Shown: positions 15,740 to 25,832, counted from the first letter of the stretch. The stretch: 64,000 nucleotides of DNA from Rhodococcus tukisamuensis NBRC 100609 (GCF_001894985.1 NZ_BCXG01000002.1:62001-126000); one strand, 5' to 3'. Numbers and translations are program-made. The notes: generated by a model not told the origin, from the sequence alone.

Positions 15740-17584
15740 TCAGGGCTTGGGCACCACCGCACCGACCGGCCCGACCCCGACGCACAGCGACAGCTCCGGG
15801 TCCAGCGTGCGCACCCGCACGTCCGGCCCGCCGCCGTCGAGGTTGACGTAGACGGTGTTCAACCCGGCCCGCACCGGCACGGTCACCGGCTCGCCTTCCG
15901 CGAGACCCACCTCGATCTCGCCGTCGCGGCTGGCCAGGTAGTTCAGCTGAACCGCCCACTCCCAACCGGCCAGCGGACCGCTAAGCGGCAGCGCCGTCGG
16001 GGCGTCGGTGACGTGGTAGCCGCAGCCCGGAACCGGGCCCTCCCCGATCGCGCGTACCCAGGTCACCTCGGCGTCGACGATGTCCCCGGAGTCGTCCATC
16101 TTGCGCAGCACCGGCGTCGACGACGCGAACTCCGGCCGATCGGGCAGCGCGGCGAAGACGGAGCTTGCCATGTTGTACGGGTAGGCCACCGGCAGCAGCA
16201 CCCAGATCGACACCGGCTGGTCGAGCATCGGCGCATCGGCGTTCGCGACGAGCGAGGCCTTCGCCCGGGCCAGGTAGTCCACGGTCGGGTTGTCCTCCCA
16301 CCGCGCGACGAAGGTCGCCGTGGACCACAGGCTGCTCGCGACGAACGCCACCACCAGCACCGACACCACCAGTACCGAGCGCGGACCTGACCGGCGGCCC
16401 GACCAGCGGTCCCGGGTGGGGGCGCGCAGCACCAGGGCCAGCGCGATCGCGACGACCACCGCGCTGTCCGTCAGGTAGCGCAGCGTCTGACCGAGCTCGT
16501 AGGTGGTGTCGGGCGAGGACCGGGCGATCACCATCGCCGTCTCGGAGGCGAGGACGTACGCGGCGGTCGCGATCCACACCCAGCCGACGCGGCGCTTCCA
16601 GGCGAGTGTTCCCGCCACACAGGCGAGGACGGCCAGGGCAGCCACCACGACGAGGGCCTCCGGCGGCACCGCCCAGGGCGGGCTCGGCGGCCAGCGGTCC
16701 CACCGCCACGGCCCGCCGAGCAGCGTCGGGAACAGCCCCCGGTAGTTCGAGTGACGCACCAGCTCGACGGTCATCTCCGGGGTGCGCTCGCCGGGACTCG
16801 GGGTGACGACGAGGGCGTACACCACCGCCCATCCCGCGATCACGACGGCGGACCAGGCCCACAGCCGCCGACCCCGGGCCAACGCGGCACGCAACGGTTT
16901 CCGGTGTCCGTCCACCCGGTACATCAGCGCGACGACGGCAAAGGCCACCAACGGCACCAGCACGGCCTTCTCGAAGAACAGCAGCGACGCGACGAATACC
17001 GCGAGCGAAGACCAGGCGTAGCGGGCCCGGCCGGTGCGGCACAGCAGCACCGCGTCGGCCGCCACCGCGGCCAGGCCGATCTGCATGGGCAGCGCGTTCA
17101 GTCCCGCCGCCCACCAGGCGAACGCGGGCAGCGTCAACGGCGAGAACAGGTAGAGCGCAAACGGAATCAGCAGGGTCGGCCGACGGCCGAGCAGCACAAC
17201 GAGCAGGCGCAGGACCGCCAGCGACGCGAGGGCCTGCAGGATCACCAGGATCAGCGCGGGCAGCGCCCACTGGTACGGGGCGAGGGTGTTCGCGATCCCG
17301 GCGACCAGGAACGCCGCCGGCATGAAGTGCCCGTCGTGGTCGTAGAGCAGGAACTCCGGCGACAGCAGCGACATCGCGCCGGCGCGCCCGGTGAGGATCA
17401 GGTCGTCCCAGTAGTAGTAGCCACGGGCCGCCACCACCCCGCGGACCAGCAGTTGCAGCGCCACCAGCGCGGCGGCGACCTGCAGGACCCGGGTGCCGGT
17501 CGGGCGCCACCAGGGAGCGGCGCCGCCGTCGGCCGGGGCCGTCGACGGCGATGCGGACTCGGTGGTGGGGACTGGAGCACTCAT
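15740..17584 (-). CDS. Polytopic membrane protein, possible GT-C-type glycosyltransferase
   Basis: The 614-residue protein has a cytoplasmic Ala/Pro-rich N-terminus, a first helix at about 33-50 and then about ten more membrane helices up to residue 425. A C-terminal soluble domain of about 190 residues follows, with PTVDYLARAKASLVAN and a beta-rich end. Just after the first helix is YYYWDDLILTGRAG, an acidic pair in a large extracytoplasmic loop. That is the placement of the catalytic acidic motif in GT-C enzymes that use lipid-linked sugars. No named family is certain; an arabinofuranosyl/mannosyltransferase-like or lipoglycan role is a guess. It appears to be a single-gene unit. Confidence 0.6.
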   Translation of the reverse strand: MSAPVPTTESASPSTAPADGGAAPWWRPTGTRVLQVAAALVALQLLVRGVVAARGYYYWDDLILTGRAGAMSLLSPEFLLYDHDGHFMPAAFLVAGIANTLAPYQWALPALILVILQALASLAVLRLLVVLLGRRPTLLIPFALYLFSPLTLPAFAWWAAGLNALPMQIGLAAVAADAVLLCRTGRARYAWSSLAVFVASLLFFEKAVLVPLVAFAVVALMYRVDGHRKPLRAALARGRRLWAWSAVVIAGWAVVYALVVTPSPGERTPEMTVELVRHSNYRGLFPTLLGGPWRWDRWPPSPPWAVPPEALVVVAALAVLACVAGTLAWKRRVGWVWIATAAYVLASETAMVIARSSPDTTYELGQTLRYLTDSAVVVAIALALVLRAPTRDRWSGRRSGPRSVLVVSVLVVAFVASSLWSTATFVARWEDNPTVDYLARAKASLVANADAPMLDQPVSIWVLLPVAYPYNMASSVFAALPDRPEFASSTPVLRKMDDSGDIVDAEVTWVRAIGEGPVPGCGYHVTDAPTALPLSGPLAGWEWAVQLNYLASRDGEIEVGLAEGEPVTVPVRAGLNTVYVNLDGGGPDVRVRTLDPELSLCVGVGPVGAVVPKP

Positions 17585-17661
17585 CGGTCGCCAACCCTAG
17601 CCGGATCCGGCCGGGGGTCGGGGTGCTGGAACTTTCGACATGAACCAGCGCGGGAACCAGG

Positions 17662-18246
17662 TCAGGAGAGGTGCCTGCGCACCACCTGGGCGACAACCGT
17701 CGTCAGATCGTGCGGCGCTCCTACCAACTCCAGGCTGCGATTCGCGGTGAGGACCGCAATTCCGTGGAGGTTGGTCCACACCCCGATCGCGCTCGCCTTC
17801 GGGTCCTCGCACGCAGGGGAAGCCTCCGCCACCAGTCGCACGAGCGAGTCGAACAGCGGCAAGGTCGTCTCGCGAAGGTTTGCGCCGGCACCGTCGAGAA
17901 GGTCATGTCGAAACATCAACTCGAACATGGCCGGGCGACGCTCGGCAAACTGCACGTACTCGAGCCCGAGTCGAATCAGCCGCTCCTCGGCCTGCACATC
18001 GACCGCACCGAGAACCGGTCGGATCCCGGCGGCCAGATCGGACAGGCCTGAGGCTGCAATCGCGGCAAGCAGTGCATTGTGCGTGGCGAAGTACCTGCGC
18101 GGGGCCCCGTGCGAAACACCCGTCCGGCGGGTGATCGCACGCAGAGTGAGCCCACCCAGCCCCTCCTCTTCGAGCAGGTCGACACCCGCACTGACCAATC
18201 GCAATTGAAGCGGCTCGTCACCAGTCACGTAGACATTGTCTACCAT
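17662..18246 (-). CDS. TetR-family regulator, probable repressor of itself and plsC
   Basis: About 194 residues, with an N-terminal TetR helix-turn-helix (LTLRAITRRTGVSHGAPRRYFATHNALLAA) and a mostly helical ligand domain with the TetR_C pattern MFELMFRHDLL. The start is uncertain. GTG 18261, ATG 18246 and GTG 18228 are all in frame and none has a clear ribosome site, so a leaderless transcript is possible; I list the ATG. Every choice falls on or beside two perfect palindromes (18229-18243 and 18254-18268), a classic autoregulation layout. The acyltransferase gene diverges from the same region. An acyl-CoA or fatty-acid ligand would fit but is not shown. Confidence 0.85.
   Translation of the reverse strand: MVDNVYVTGDEPLQLRLVSAGVDLLEEEGLGGLTLRAITRRTGVSHGAPRRYFATHNALLAAIAASGLSDLAAGIRPVLGAVDVQAEERLIRLGLEYVQFAERRPAMFELMFRHDLLDGAGANLRETTLPLFDSLVRLVAEASPACEDPKASAIGVWTNLHGIAVLTANRSLELVGAPHDLTTVVAQVVRRHLS
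18229..18243. promoter_or_regulatory. TetR operator copy 1
   Basis: GTAGACATTGTCTAC is a perfect inverted repeat apart from its central base. It overlaps the TetR start region. Its twin lies 25 bp away centre to centre. Confidence 0.75.
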
Positions 18247-18253
18247 CGACCGA

Positions 18254-18268
18254 GTAGACACTGTCTAC
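18254..18268. promoter_or_regulatory. TetR operator copy 2
   Basis: GTAGACACTGTCTAC has the same arms as copy 1 (GTAGACA/TGTCTAC) and differs only in the centre. It lies 31 bp before the plsC start codon, well placed to block both divergent promoters. Confidence 0.75.
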
Positions 18269-18299
18269 TCAACTTCGAAGCACGACCGAGGGGGCCACC

Positions 18300-18980
18300 A
18301 TGTGGTACTGGATTTTCAAATACCTGCTGATCGGACCGCTGCTGTGGCTGTTCGGACGCCCCGACGTCACGGGCACCGAAAACCTTCCTCGGACCGGTCC
18401 GGTGATCCTCGCAAGCAACCACCTGACCGTCGCCGACTCGTTCTTTCTCGTGCTCGTGGTTCGACGACGAATCACCTTCGTAGCCAAGAACGAGTACTTC
18501 ACCGGTTCCGGGGTGAAAGGCCGGCTGACGCGGTGGTTCTACTCCGCATCGGGCCAGGTGCCGATCGACCGCGCCGGAGCCGATGCGGCGCGCGGCGCTC
18601 TCGCCGCTGCACGAGGGATCCTCGACCGCGGCGGCGTCTGGGGCATCTACCCGGAAGGCACCCGCTCGCCCGACGGGCGCCTGTACAAGGGCAAGACCGG
18701 GGTCATGCGGGTAGCTCTCGATTCAGGAGCGCCGGTCGTCCCCGTCGTGATGCGCGGTACCGACACGGTCAATCCGCCGGGCAGTCGCCGGTGGCGGTTC
18801 GGCAAGGTACACATCACCATTGCCGAACCGCTGAACCTCTCGCGCTATCACGATCTGCGGGACAGCCGACCGATCGTCCGCGCCGCCACCGACGAACTGA
18901 TGAGCGTGCTTCACGGCCACTCCGACCAGGAGTACGTCGACCGCTACGCCGCCGACGTCAAGCGCAGCGCCACCCGCTAG
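18300..18980 (+). CDS. 1-acyl-sn-glycerol-3-phosphate acyltransferase (PlsC family)
   Basis: The 226-residue enzyme has the acyltransferase motif I NHLTVAD (H41, D46), a glycerophosphate-binding stretch (VPIDRAGADAARG) and motif III PEGTRS at 118-123. It would transfer an acyl chain to lysophosphatidic acid, or a related acceptor, at the inner membrane. The hydrophobic N-terminus (residues 3-18) fits membrane association. The ATG at 18300 follows GGGG in a short leader. Two TetR palindromes lie immediately upstream, so expression is probably repressed by the divergent regulator. Related genes beside TetR regulators also occur in lipid-stress loci, so the acceptor may not be standard LPA. Confidence 0.88.
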   Translation: MWYWIFKYLLIGPLLWLFGRPDVTGTENLPRTGPVILASNHLTVADSFFLVLVVRRRITFVAKNEYFTGSGVKGRLTRWFYSASGQVPIDRAGADAARGALAAARGILDRGGVWGIYPEGTRSPDGRLYKGKTGVMRVALDSGAPVVPVVMRGTDTVNPPGSRRWRFGKVHITIAEPLNLSRYHDLRDSRPIVRAATDELMSVLHGHSDQEYVDRYAADVKRSATR

Positions 18981-18992
18981 GCGAGCGGCTAC

Positions 18993-19844
18993 CTACCCCA
19001 TGTCGAACTCGTCGGGGTCCGGCCCCAGCCGGTTCCCGACGTCGAGTCCGGCGATGGCCGCCAGGTCGTCGGCGTCGAGTTCGAAGTCGAACACCTCGAA
19101 GTTCTGCCTGATCCGGTACGGCGTCACGGACTTCGGAATCACCACGTTGCCCACCTGCAGGTGCCAGCGCAGCGTCACCTGCGCGGCCGACCGGCCGTGC
19201 TTGTTCGCGATGCGGGAGAGGACCGGGTCGTCGAGCAGTCCGCGTCCCTGCCCCAGCGGCGACCACGCCTCGGTGACGATGCCGTGCTCGGCGTGGAAGG
19301 CCCGCAGCTCCGGCTGCGCGAAGTCCGGGTGCACCTCCACCTGGTTGATCACGGGCACCACCCCGGTCTCGTCGATGAGCCGCTGCAACTGGGCGGGCTG
19401 GAAGTTCGACACGCCCACCGACTTGGCCCTGCCGCTCTCCTTGATCTCCGCGAAGGCCCGCCAGATGGCGACGTAGTCCTCGCGCATCGCGCGCGGCCAG
19501 TGGATCAGGTACAGGTCCAGGTAGTCGAGCCCGAGCCGGTCGAGCGAGGCGTCGAACTCGCGCAGCACGTTGTCCCGCGTCCACGTCTCCGCGGCGCCGT
19601 TCCACAGCTTGGTGGTGACGAACAGGTCCTCCCGCGCAATGCCGGAGTGCTTGATCGCGCGACCGGTGCCGACCTCGTTGCCGTAGATGGCGGCGGTGTC
19701 GATGCTCCGGTATCCGACGGTCAACGCGCTGGTCACCGCGGTGTAGCTCTCGTCGTCGGGCACCTGCCACACGCCGAATCCGAGCTGCGGGACGGTGTTG
19801 CCGTCGGTGAGGGACACGTTCGGTACTGAGCTCAGAGAGGTCAT
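18993..19844 (-). CDS. Aldo/keto reductase
   Basis: The 283-residue enzyme has the AKR catalytic tetrad: D49 (YRSIDTAAIYGNE), Y54, K79 (VTTKLWN) and H115 (LYLIHWP). The C-terminal cofactor segment IPKSVTPYRIRQNFEVFDFELD is the NADPH-binding motif. It groups with AKR5-like 2,5-diketo-D-gluconate reductases and mycobacterial AKRs. It reduces small aldehydes or ketones with NADPH; the natural substrate is unknown. The ATG at 19844 gives MTSLSSVPNVSL, the usual lead-in to the first strand. The gene converges with plsC with a 12-bp gap. Confidence 0.9.
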   Translation of the reverse strand: MTSLSSVPNVSLTDGNTVPQLGFGVWQVPDDESYTAVTSALTVGYRSIDTAAIYGNEVGTGRAIKHSGIAREDLFVTTKLWNGAAETWTRDNVLREFDASLDRLGLDYLDLYLIHWPRAMREDYVAIWRAFAEIKESGRAKSVGVSNFQPAQLQRLIDETGVVPVINQVEVHPDFAQPELRAFHAEHGIVTEAWSPLGQGRGLLDDPVLSRIANKHGRSAAQVTLRWHLQVGNVVIPKSVTPYRIRQNFEVFDFELDADDLAAIAGLDVGNRLGPDPDEFDMG

Positions 19845-19903
19845 GGAACAGAACAACCGCTCGCGCCGGGAGGATGTTCCCCCGCTACTGAGACAATCGA
19901 CTC

Positions 19904-21544
<1,641 letters not shown>

Positions 21545-22735
21545 TCACCCGCCCAGCAGCTGCTCCCCCAGGTACCCGCCCGGCGCGCAGCCGGGGGGTA
21601 TCGCGAACACCGCCGAGCCGATCGGCGTCGACCAGGTGTTGAACAGGTCCGCGTCCGAGAGTCGTTGCTGCACCGGCACGAACTGGGCCTGCGGATCCGC
21701 CTGGTAGGTGACGAAGATCAGGCCGGAGTCGGACACCGCCTCCCCGGCGGGGGCCTCGTCGTAGTTGTAGGCCCGCCGGTGGAACCGCTGCCCGGGATCG
21801 GCGGAGCGGGCCAGTGCGATGTGCGAGTTCGGCGCGATCACGGTGATCCCGCCCGCGTCCACCGCATCGAAGTCCGGCTCGTCGTGCTCGGCGTCGCCGG
21901 TCAGCGGCGCCCCGTCGGACATCCGCCGGCCCATCACCACCTCACGGCCGGGACGGTCCAGTTCGTCCCAGCCGTCGAGGTCGAGGCGGATCCGCCGAAT
22001 CACCACCGAGGTGCCGTCCGCCAGCCACGGCTGCTGCGCGCCGTCGCTGAAGACCAGCGTGTCGAAGTCCCCGGTGCCCGCGCGCGGGTTGACCGTGCCG
22101 TCCACCTGCCCCATCAGGTTGCGCATGGTGGTGCCCTCCGGCTCGGTGCCCTGGGCCCGACGGAACCCGCGTTGCGTCCAGCGGACGGTCGCGACGGTTC
22201 GGGCGCCCTTGAGCAGCACCCGCAACGTGTGCGCCACGGTGACCTGGTCGTCGGAGCCGACCTGCAGCAGCAGGTCGCCGTCGTTCCAGCGCTCCTCGAG
22301 TCGGTCGATCGCGAAGGGCGGCAACGGCTTCAGCCAGGACGGCCGTCGTTCCTCCAAGCCGGCCGCGCGGAACACGCCGGGGCCGAAGCCCACCGTGACG
22401 GTGAGCCTCGCCGGCCGGGTGGCCAGGTCCGGTTCGGTGTCGGCCAGTGCGCCGCGGCCGGCGGTGAGCCGTTCCGCGTCGGACGTCCACACCTTCAGCA
22501 GCCGCACCAGTCCGGCCCGGTCCACCCCCGGTCGCAGGTCCAGCCCGACGAACGTGGTGTGCGCCTGCGGCGCGGTCGCGACGCCGGCCTGGCGCGCGCC
22601 ACGGAACGGCACCACGGACGGGGCCGCCTCCGCCTCCCGGTTCCCGGTGACCGCCCCGGCGCCCCAGCCGAGTGCGGCGCCGCCGACGGCGACCGCACCC
22701 GCGCCGAACAGACGCCGCCGGCTCAGCTCAGCCAC
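21545..22735 (-). CDS. Tat-exported DyP-type heme peroxidase (EfeB-like)
   Basis: The 396-residue protein begins with a twin-arginine signal (SRRRLF, then a hydrophobic run to about 30). The distal heme motif GxxDG is GQVDG at 209-213, and the proximal heme ligand is probably H305 in NSHIALA. DyP peroxidases use hydrogen peroxide to oxidise dyes, phenols or porphyrins; EfeB-type members work in the envelope. The GTG start at 22735 overlaps the upstream copper-chaperone gene by 8 bp, so the two are coupled. With the PCu(A)C and PepSY genes it forms a minus-strand operon. No EfeU/EfeO iron-uptake partners are encoded here. Confidence 0.9.
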   Translation of the reverse strand: MAELSRRRLFGAGAVAVGGAALGWGAGAVTGNREAEAAPSVVPFRGARQAGVATAPQAHTTFVGLDLRPGVDRAGLVRLLKVWTSDAERLTAGRGALADTEPDLATRPARLTVTVGFGPGVFRAAGLEERRPSWLKPLPPFAIDRLEERWNDGDLLLQVGSDDQVTVAHTLRVLLKGARTVATVRWTQRGFRRAQGTEPEGTTMRNLMGQVDGTVNPRAGTGDFDTLVFSDGAQQPWLADGTSVVIRRIRLDLDGWDELDRPGREVVMGRRMSDGAPLTGDAEHDEPDFDAVDAGGITVIAPNSHIALARSADPGQRFHRRAYNYDEAPAGEAVSDSGLIFVTYQADPQAQFVPVQQRLSDADLFNTWSTPIGSAVFAIPPGCAPGGYLGEQLLGG

Positions 22736-23243
22736 CGTGCGCCCCTTCGTCGTAGGACTCCCGCGCGCCCGCGAAATCTCGCACCTGCGCGGTGAACTCG
22801 ACGTCGCCGGCGTCGGCGAACCGGAAGGTGAACGGCACCTCGGTGCCCGCCTGGATCGGCGCGGGCAGGTCGAAGAGCATCACGTGGTCGGCGCCGGGTT
22901 CGAGGGCGTACGAACCGTGCGGGGGCACCACGATGCCGCCCTGCTTGCGGCGCATCACCATCGCACCGCCGCTGTCGGCCATCTCGTGGAGTTCGACGCG
23001 CGGCGCGGCCGGGCTGCTCACCTCAGTGAGCAGCAGCTCGGAATCCGAGTTGTTCACCAGGGTGCCGAACAGTGCGGTCATCCCCGAGTCCGCGGCCTTC
23101 ACCCACTGCTCGTCGAACGTGACCGACGTCGCGGCCGAGTCCGCCTGCGGCGCCGAACCCGGGTCGCCCGAGCAGCCGGCGACGGCGAGTCCGATGGTCG
23201 CGATGCCGGCGATCGCAAGACGGGAACGAGTGAACGTGATCAT
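22728..23243 (-). CDS. PCu(A)C-type copper chaperone lipoprotein
   Basis: This 171-residue protein has a lipoprotein signal peptide with lipobox LAVAGC (C24) and a cupredoxin-like PCu(A)C domain. The copper-binding pattern H-M-x(n)-M-x(n)-H-x-M is visible: H86 and M88, M97, then H120 and M122. Such proteins bind Cu(I) outside the membrane and pass it to copper enzymes such as cytochrome c oxidase. The ATG at 23243 overlaps the PepSY gene stop as ATGA. The DyP gene overlaps its 3' end, so all three are likely one transcript. Confidence 0.9.
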   Translation of the reverse strand: MITFTRSRLAIAGIATIGLAVAGCSGDPGSAPQADSAATSVTFDEQWVKAADSGMTALFGTLVNNSDSELLLTEVSSPAAPRVELHEMADSGGAMVMRRKQGGIVVPPHGSYALEPGADHVMLFDLPAPIQAGTEVPFTFRFADAGDVEFTAQVRDFAGARESYDEGAHGG

Positions 23244-24712
23244 GACTGGATCTCCTTGTTTGCGAGCGTCTTTGACTGAGCAGGTGTCTTCGAGCGTGTG
23301 GATGCGACGAGCCCGAGGAGCACGTCGACGACCAGGAAGGCCGCGAGGGACAGGCCGAGCAGGGGAACGAACAGGCCGACGGCCACCGCGACGACGGCCA
23401 CTACCGCGACCACCGGCAGGCGCTGACGGCGCAGCGCTCCGCGGCGCGGCGGGGCACCGAATTCGATGCCGGCCGCCCGGGTGGGCCGGCGCTGCCACCA
23501 CATCAGGTAGCCGCGCACGACGAGGGTGATCAGCGCGACCGCGAGGGCCGCGAGCACCACCTGGTTGGCGAGGCCGAAGAGGGTGCCCATGTGCAGTGCG
23601 ATGCCCCAGGAGGTGAGCTTGGCCGCGATCGGGCCGTCGGCGAAGTCCACCCGGTCGACGACCCGCAGCGTGTACCCGTCGACGGCGATCGAGTCGCCGC
23701 CGGACTTCGCCGTTTCCTTCACCGTCCACGCGGTGGAGACGTCGGCGGGGATCCCGACCGACAGTTGGCCGGTCAGCCCCTGGGCGCGGGCCACGTGCAA
23801 CACCCCGTCGACCGCGGTGACGTCCACCGGATCGGCCCCGGACGCCGCGTGACCGGCGTGCTCGCCGCCCGCTGCCGGGGCGCCGTGCCCGTCGTGCTCT
23901 CCCCCGCCGGCCGCCTGGGCGCCGTCGAGCGAGGTGTTCAATGCCGGGGCATTCCAGCTCATCTCGCTGCGGACGGTCTTGATGTTCGCGCCGGCGTAGT
24001 CGGACCAGGACAGGCCGGTGGCCGAGAGGAACAGCAGGCCGAGCGCCGCCCAGGCACCGACCGCACCGTGCCAGTTGAGCGTCCGGCGGCGGCCCGTGAC
24101 CGAGCGGTCGACGGTCAGCAGTCGGGCCTCCTTCCCTCGGGCCCGGTCCGCGCGCGCCCTGTTCCACCACAGGTACAGGCCGCCGAGGACGATGACGAAC
24201 AGCCACGACGCCGCCAGTTCGGTGTAGAGGTTGCCGACGTCGCCGAGGTGCAGGTTCTTGTGCAGCGCGGACAACCAGGCCCGCAACGGCAGGTCACCGG
24301 AATCGGTCTCCAGCGCGCCGAGCACCGTCCCGGTGCCCGGGTCGACGAACACGCTCGTCTGCCCGGATCCGACGTCGGGGTCGGCGAAGAGGACGCGGGT
24401 GGTGCCGCCCGGGTCGGCGGTCTGCACCGACTGCAGCGCGGACGCCTCGCGACCGTCCAGTGCGGCCTGCACCGCGGCGGACTCGGCGACGGGTTGCTCG
24501 GCGACGGGTGCCCGCAGGTAGCTCCCGTACACCCAGCTCTCGAGGGTCGGGGCGAACGCGTAGACGAAGCCCGTCAGCGCGGCGATCAGCAGGAAGGGTC
24601 CGACGAAGACGCCGGCGTAGAAGTGCAGCCGCAGCACCAGTGCGCGCAGCGGTCGGGAGTTTCGGGGTGGCGGCGAGTGTTCGCGCACGCCAGTGCTCTC
24701 GATGACAGTCAT
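23240..24712 (-). CDS. PepSY-domain membrane protein with His-rich loop
   Basis: The 490-residue protein has the PepSY-associated membrane fold: a helix at about 33-55, PepSY-like extracytoplasmic regions, helices at about 167-185 and 213-235, and further helices near 390-410 and 450-475. A loop at about 268-292 carries four histidines in a Gly/Glu context (H273, H276, H285, H288), suggesting metal binding outside the membrane. Relatives are annotated as iron-regulated or siderophore-reductase-like proteins. The neighbours here (copper chaperone, DyP peroxidase) point to copper or heme handling. The ATG at 24712 is the natural start; the stop overlaps the chaperone gene. Confidence 0.85.
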   Translation of the reverse strand: MTVIESTGVREHSPPPRNSRPLRALVLRLHFYAGVFVGPFLLIAALTGFVYAFAPTLESWVYGSYLRAPVAEQPVAESAAVQAALDGREASALQSVQTADPGGTTRVLFADPDVGSGQTSVFVDPGTGTVLGALETDSGDLPLRAWLSALHKNLHLGDVGNLYTELAASWLFVIVLGGLYLWWNRARADRARGKEARLLTVDRSVTGRRRTLNWHGAVGAWAALGLLFLSATGLSWSDYAGANIKTVRSEMSWNAPALNTSLDGAQAAGGGEHDGHGAPAAGGEHAGHAASGADPVDVTAVDGVLHVARAQGLTGQLSVGIPADVSTAWTVKETAKSGGDSIAVDGYTLRVVDRVDFADGPIAAKLTSWGIALHMGTLFGLANQVVLAALAVALITLVVRGYLMWWQRRPTRAAGIEFGAPPRRGALRRQRLPVVAVVAVVAVAVGLFVPLLGLSLAAFLVVDVLLGLVASTRSKTPAQSKTLANKEIQS

Positions 24713-24861
24713 GAAGTCGCTCTCGTCGATCAGACAGGGCGAGGGTCCGCACGGCGTACAGGCACGGCGGCACCCTCGTAGGCGCGGACCCGACCGGTGT
24801 GGGATCCGCGAAAGCCGCGCACCGGCCTGCTCGGCCGAGGGTGCGCGGGGGTGAGGTGTGA

Positions 24862-25404
24862 TCAGACGAGAACGGGTGGCCCACGCCGGGGCGTGGCAGC
24901 GCGGCACAGCGCGGAGACGATCGGGTGGACGTCCACGACGGGACGCCAGGTACGGGCCTGTTCGGCGACGGGGATCGCGGCGAAGAGCGCGGCGACGACG
25001 GCACGCAGGGCCGCCTCCGTGCGCGGACCGATCCGCTCGGCCGCGGCGATCGCGGCCGCACAGACCCCGATCGCGAGCACGTGGGCGACGATCATGCCGG
25101 GGCTGGGCACTGCCGAGGCAGACGCGCCCGAATGGTGGCCGCCCACGCCGAGAGTCAGGTGCGCCCCGACCTGTCCGGCCGCGAGAACCGCGACGAGCGC
25201 GGGCCTGCCGGAGCGGAGCGCGGGGATCGCGGCGCTCACGCCGACCACAACCGCGGCGAATCCGGCGAGCAGCACCAATGTGGAGCCGGACGGGAGTCCG
25301 CCGCCGGCGATCCCGTGCGCGGCGACCGCCATGGCGACGGTGACACCGCCGACGGCGGTGTCACGCACTCGGCGAGAGAGCTTCTCACCTGGGCCGACAC
25401 GCAT
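24862..25404 (-). CDS. Small polytopic membrane protein upstream of the copper-type cluster
   Basis: This 180-residue protein has about four or five hydrophobic segments (about 15-35, 39-60, 66-90, 103-125, 133-150). I recognise no named family. A GVGGHHSG segment near residue 87 places two histidines at a membrane boundary. The orientation and position, 149 bp before the PepSY gene, suggest it belongs to the same envelope metal cluster. It shares the 110-bp intergenic region with the divergent XRE regulator. The 149-bp gap downstream shows no clear signal. Confidence 0.7.
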   Translation of the reverse strand: MRVGPGEKLSRRVRDTAVGGVTVAMAVAAHGIAGGGLPSGSTLVLLAGFAAVVVGVSAAIPALRSGRPALVAVLAAGQVGAHLTLGVGGHHSGASASAVPSPGMIVAHVLAIGVCAAAIAAAERIGPRTEAALRAVVAALFAAIPVAEQARTWRPVVDVHPIVSALCRAATPRRGPPVLV

Positions 25405-25478
25405 GACCGAACCGTACTACACCTCGTCGTACCCCTCGGCCGCAGCCGCCCCGGCCCCGGAGCCGAATGCCGACAAAC

Positions 25479-25507
25479 TTGACAGACCGTTGGGTTTTCC
25501 CAACACT
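25479..25507 (+). promoter_or_regulatory. Promoter of the XRE regulator gene
   Basis: A consensus -35 TTGACA (25479-25484), a 17-bp spacer and a -10 AACACT (25502-25507) would start transcription at about 25514. That coincides with the ATG at 25515, so the message is probably leaderless. A palindrome occupies the spacer. Confidence 0.6.
25489..25504. promoter_or_regulatory. Palindromic operator inside the XRE promoter
   Basis: GTTGGGTTTTCCCAAC is a perfect 6-bp inverted repeat with a 4-bp centre. It lies between the -35 and -10 elements, where a bound protein would exclude RNA polymerase. Autoregulation by the XRE protein is the simplest reading. Confidence 0.55.
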
Positions 25508-25514
25508 TTGATGC

Positions 25515-25832
25515 ATGAGTCCGGTACGGCGCGGGGAGGCCCGCCCCATCCACAACCGCATCGGCGTGCTGCGCGCCGAACGGTCGCTCAGCCGGGCCCG
25601 ACTGGCCGAGCTGATCGAGGTCAACCCCCAGACGGTGGGCGCGCTCGAGCGCGGCGACCACTACCCGAGCCTCGACCTGGCGATGCGGATCTGCGAGGTG
25701 TTCGGCCTGCCCGTCGAGGCCGTGTTCTCCCGGACCGAGTTCACGCCGCTCTCGGACGTGGTCTACCGGCGGCCGGACCGCACCGACACCCACGCACACG
25801 ACCACCAGGAAGGCGACGCCGCCGATGTCTGA
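25515..25832 (+). CDS. XRE-family helix-turn-helix regulator
   Basis: The 105-residue protein has a Cro/C1-type helix-turn-helix (about residues 13-65): IGVLRAERSLSRARLAELIEVNPQTVGALERGDHYPSLDLAMRICEVFGLPVEAVF. The C-terminal tail is short and His/Asp-rich (TDTHAHDHQEGD), which could bind metal. The start codon sits at the predicted transcription start, so translation is probably leaderless. The 3' end overlaps the next gene by 8 bp. It heads an operon with a membrane protein and an ABC exporter, which it probably regulates. Confidence 0.9.
   Translation: MSPVRRGEARPIHNRIGVLRAERSLSRARLAELIEVNPQTVGALERGDHYPSLDLAMRICEVFGLPVEAVFSRTEFTPLSDVVYRRPDRTDTHAHDHQEGDAADV

Noticed and set aside
25405-25478. 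Possible short gene in the gap between the 24862 membrane protein and the XRE gene
   Set aside because: The stretch holds only promoter sequence and a Pro/Ser-rich frame with no start signal.
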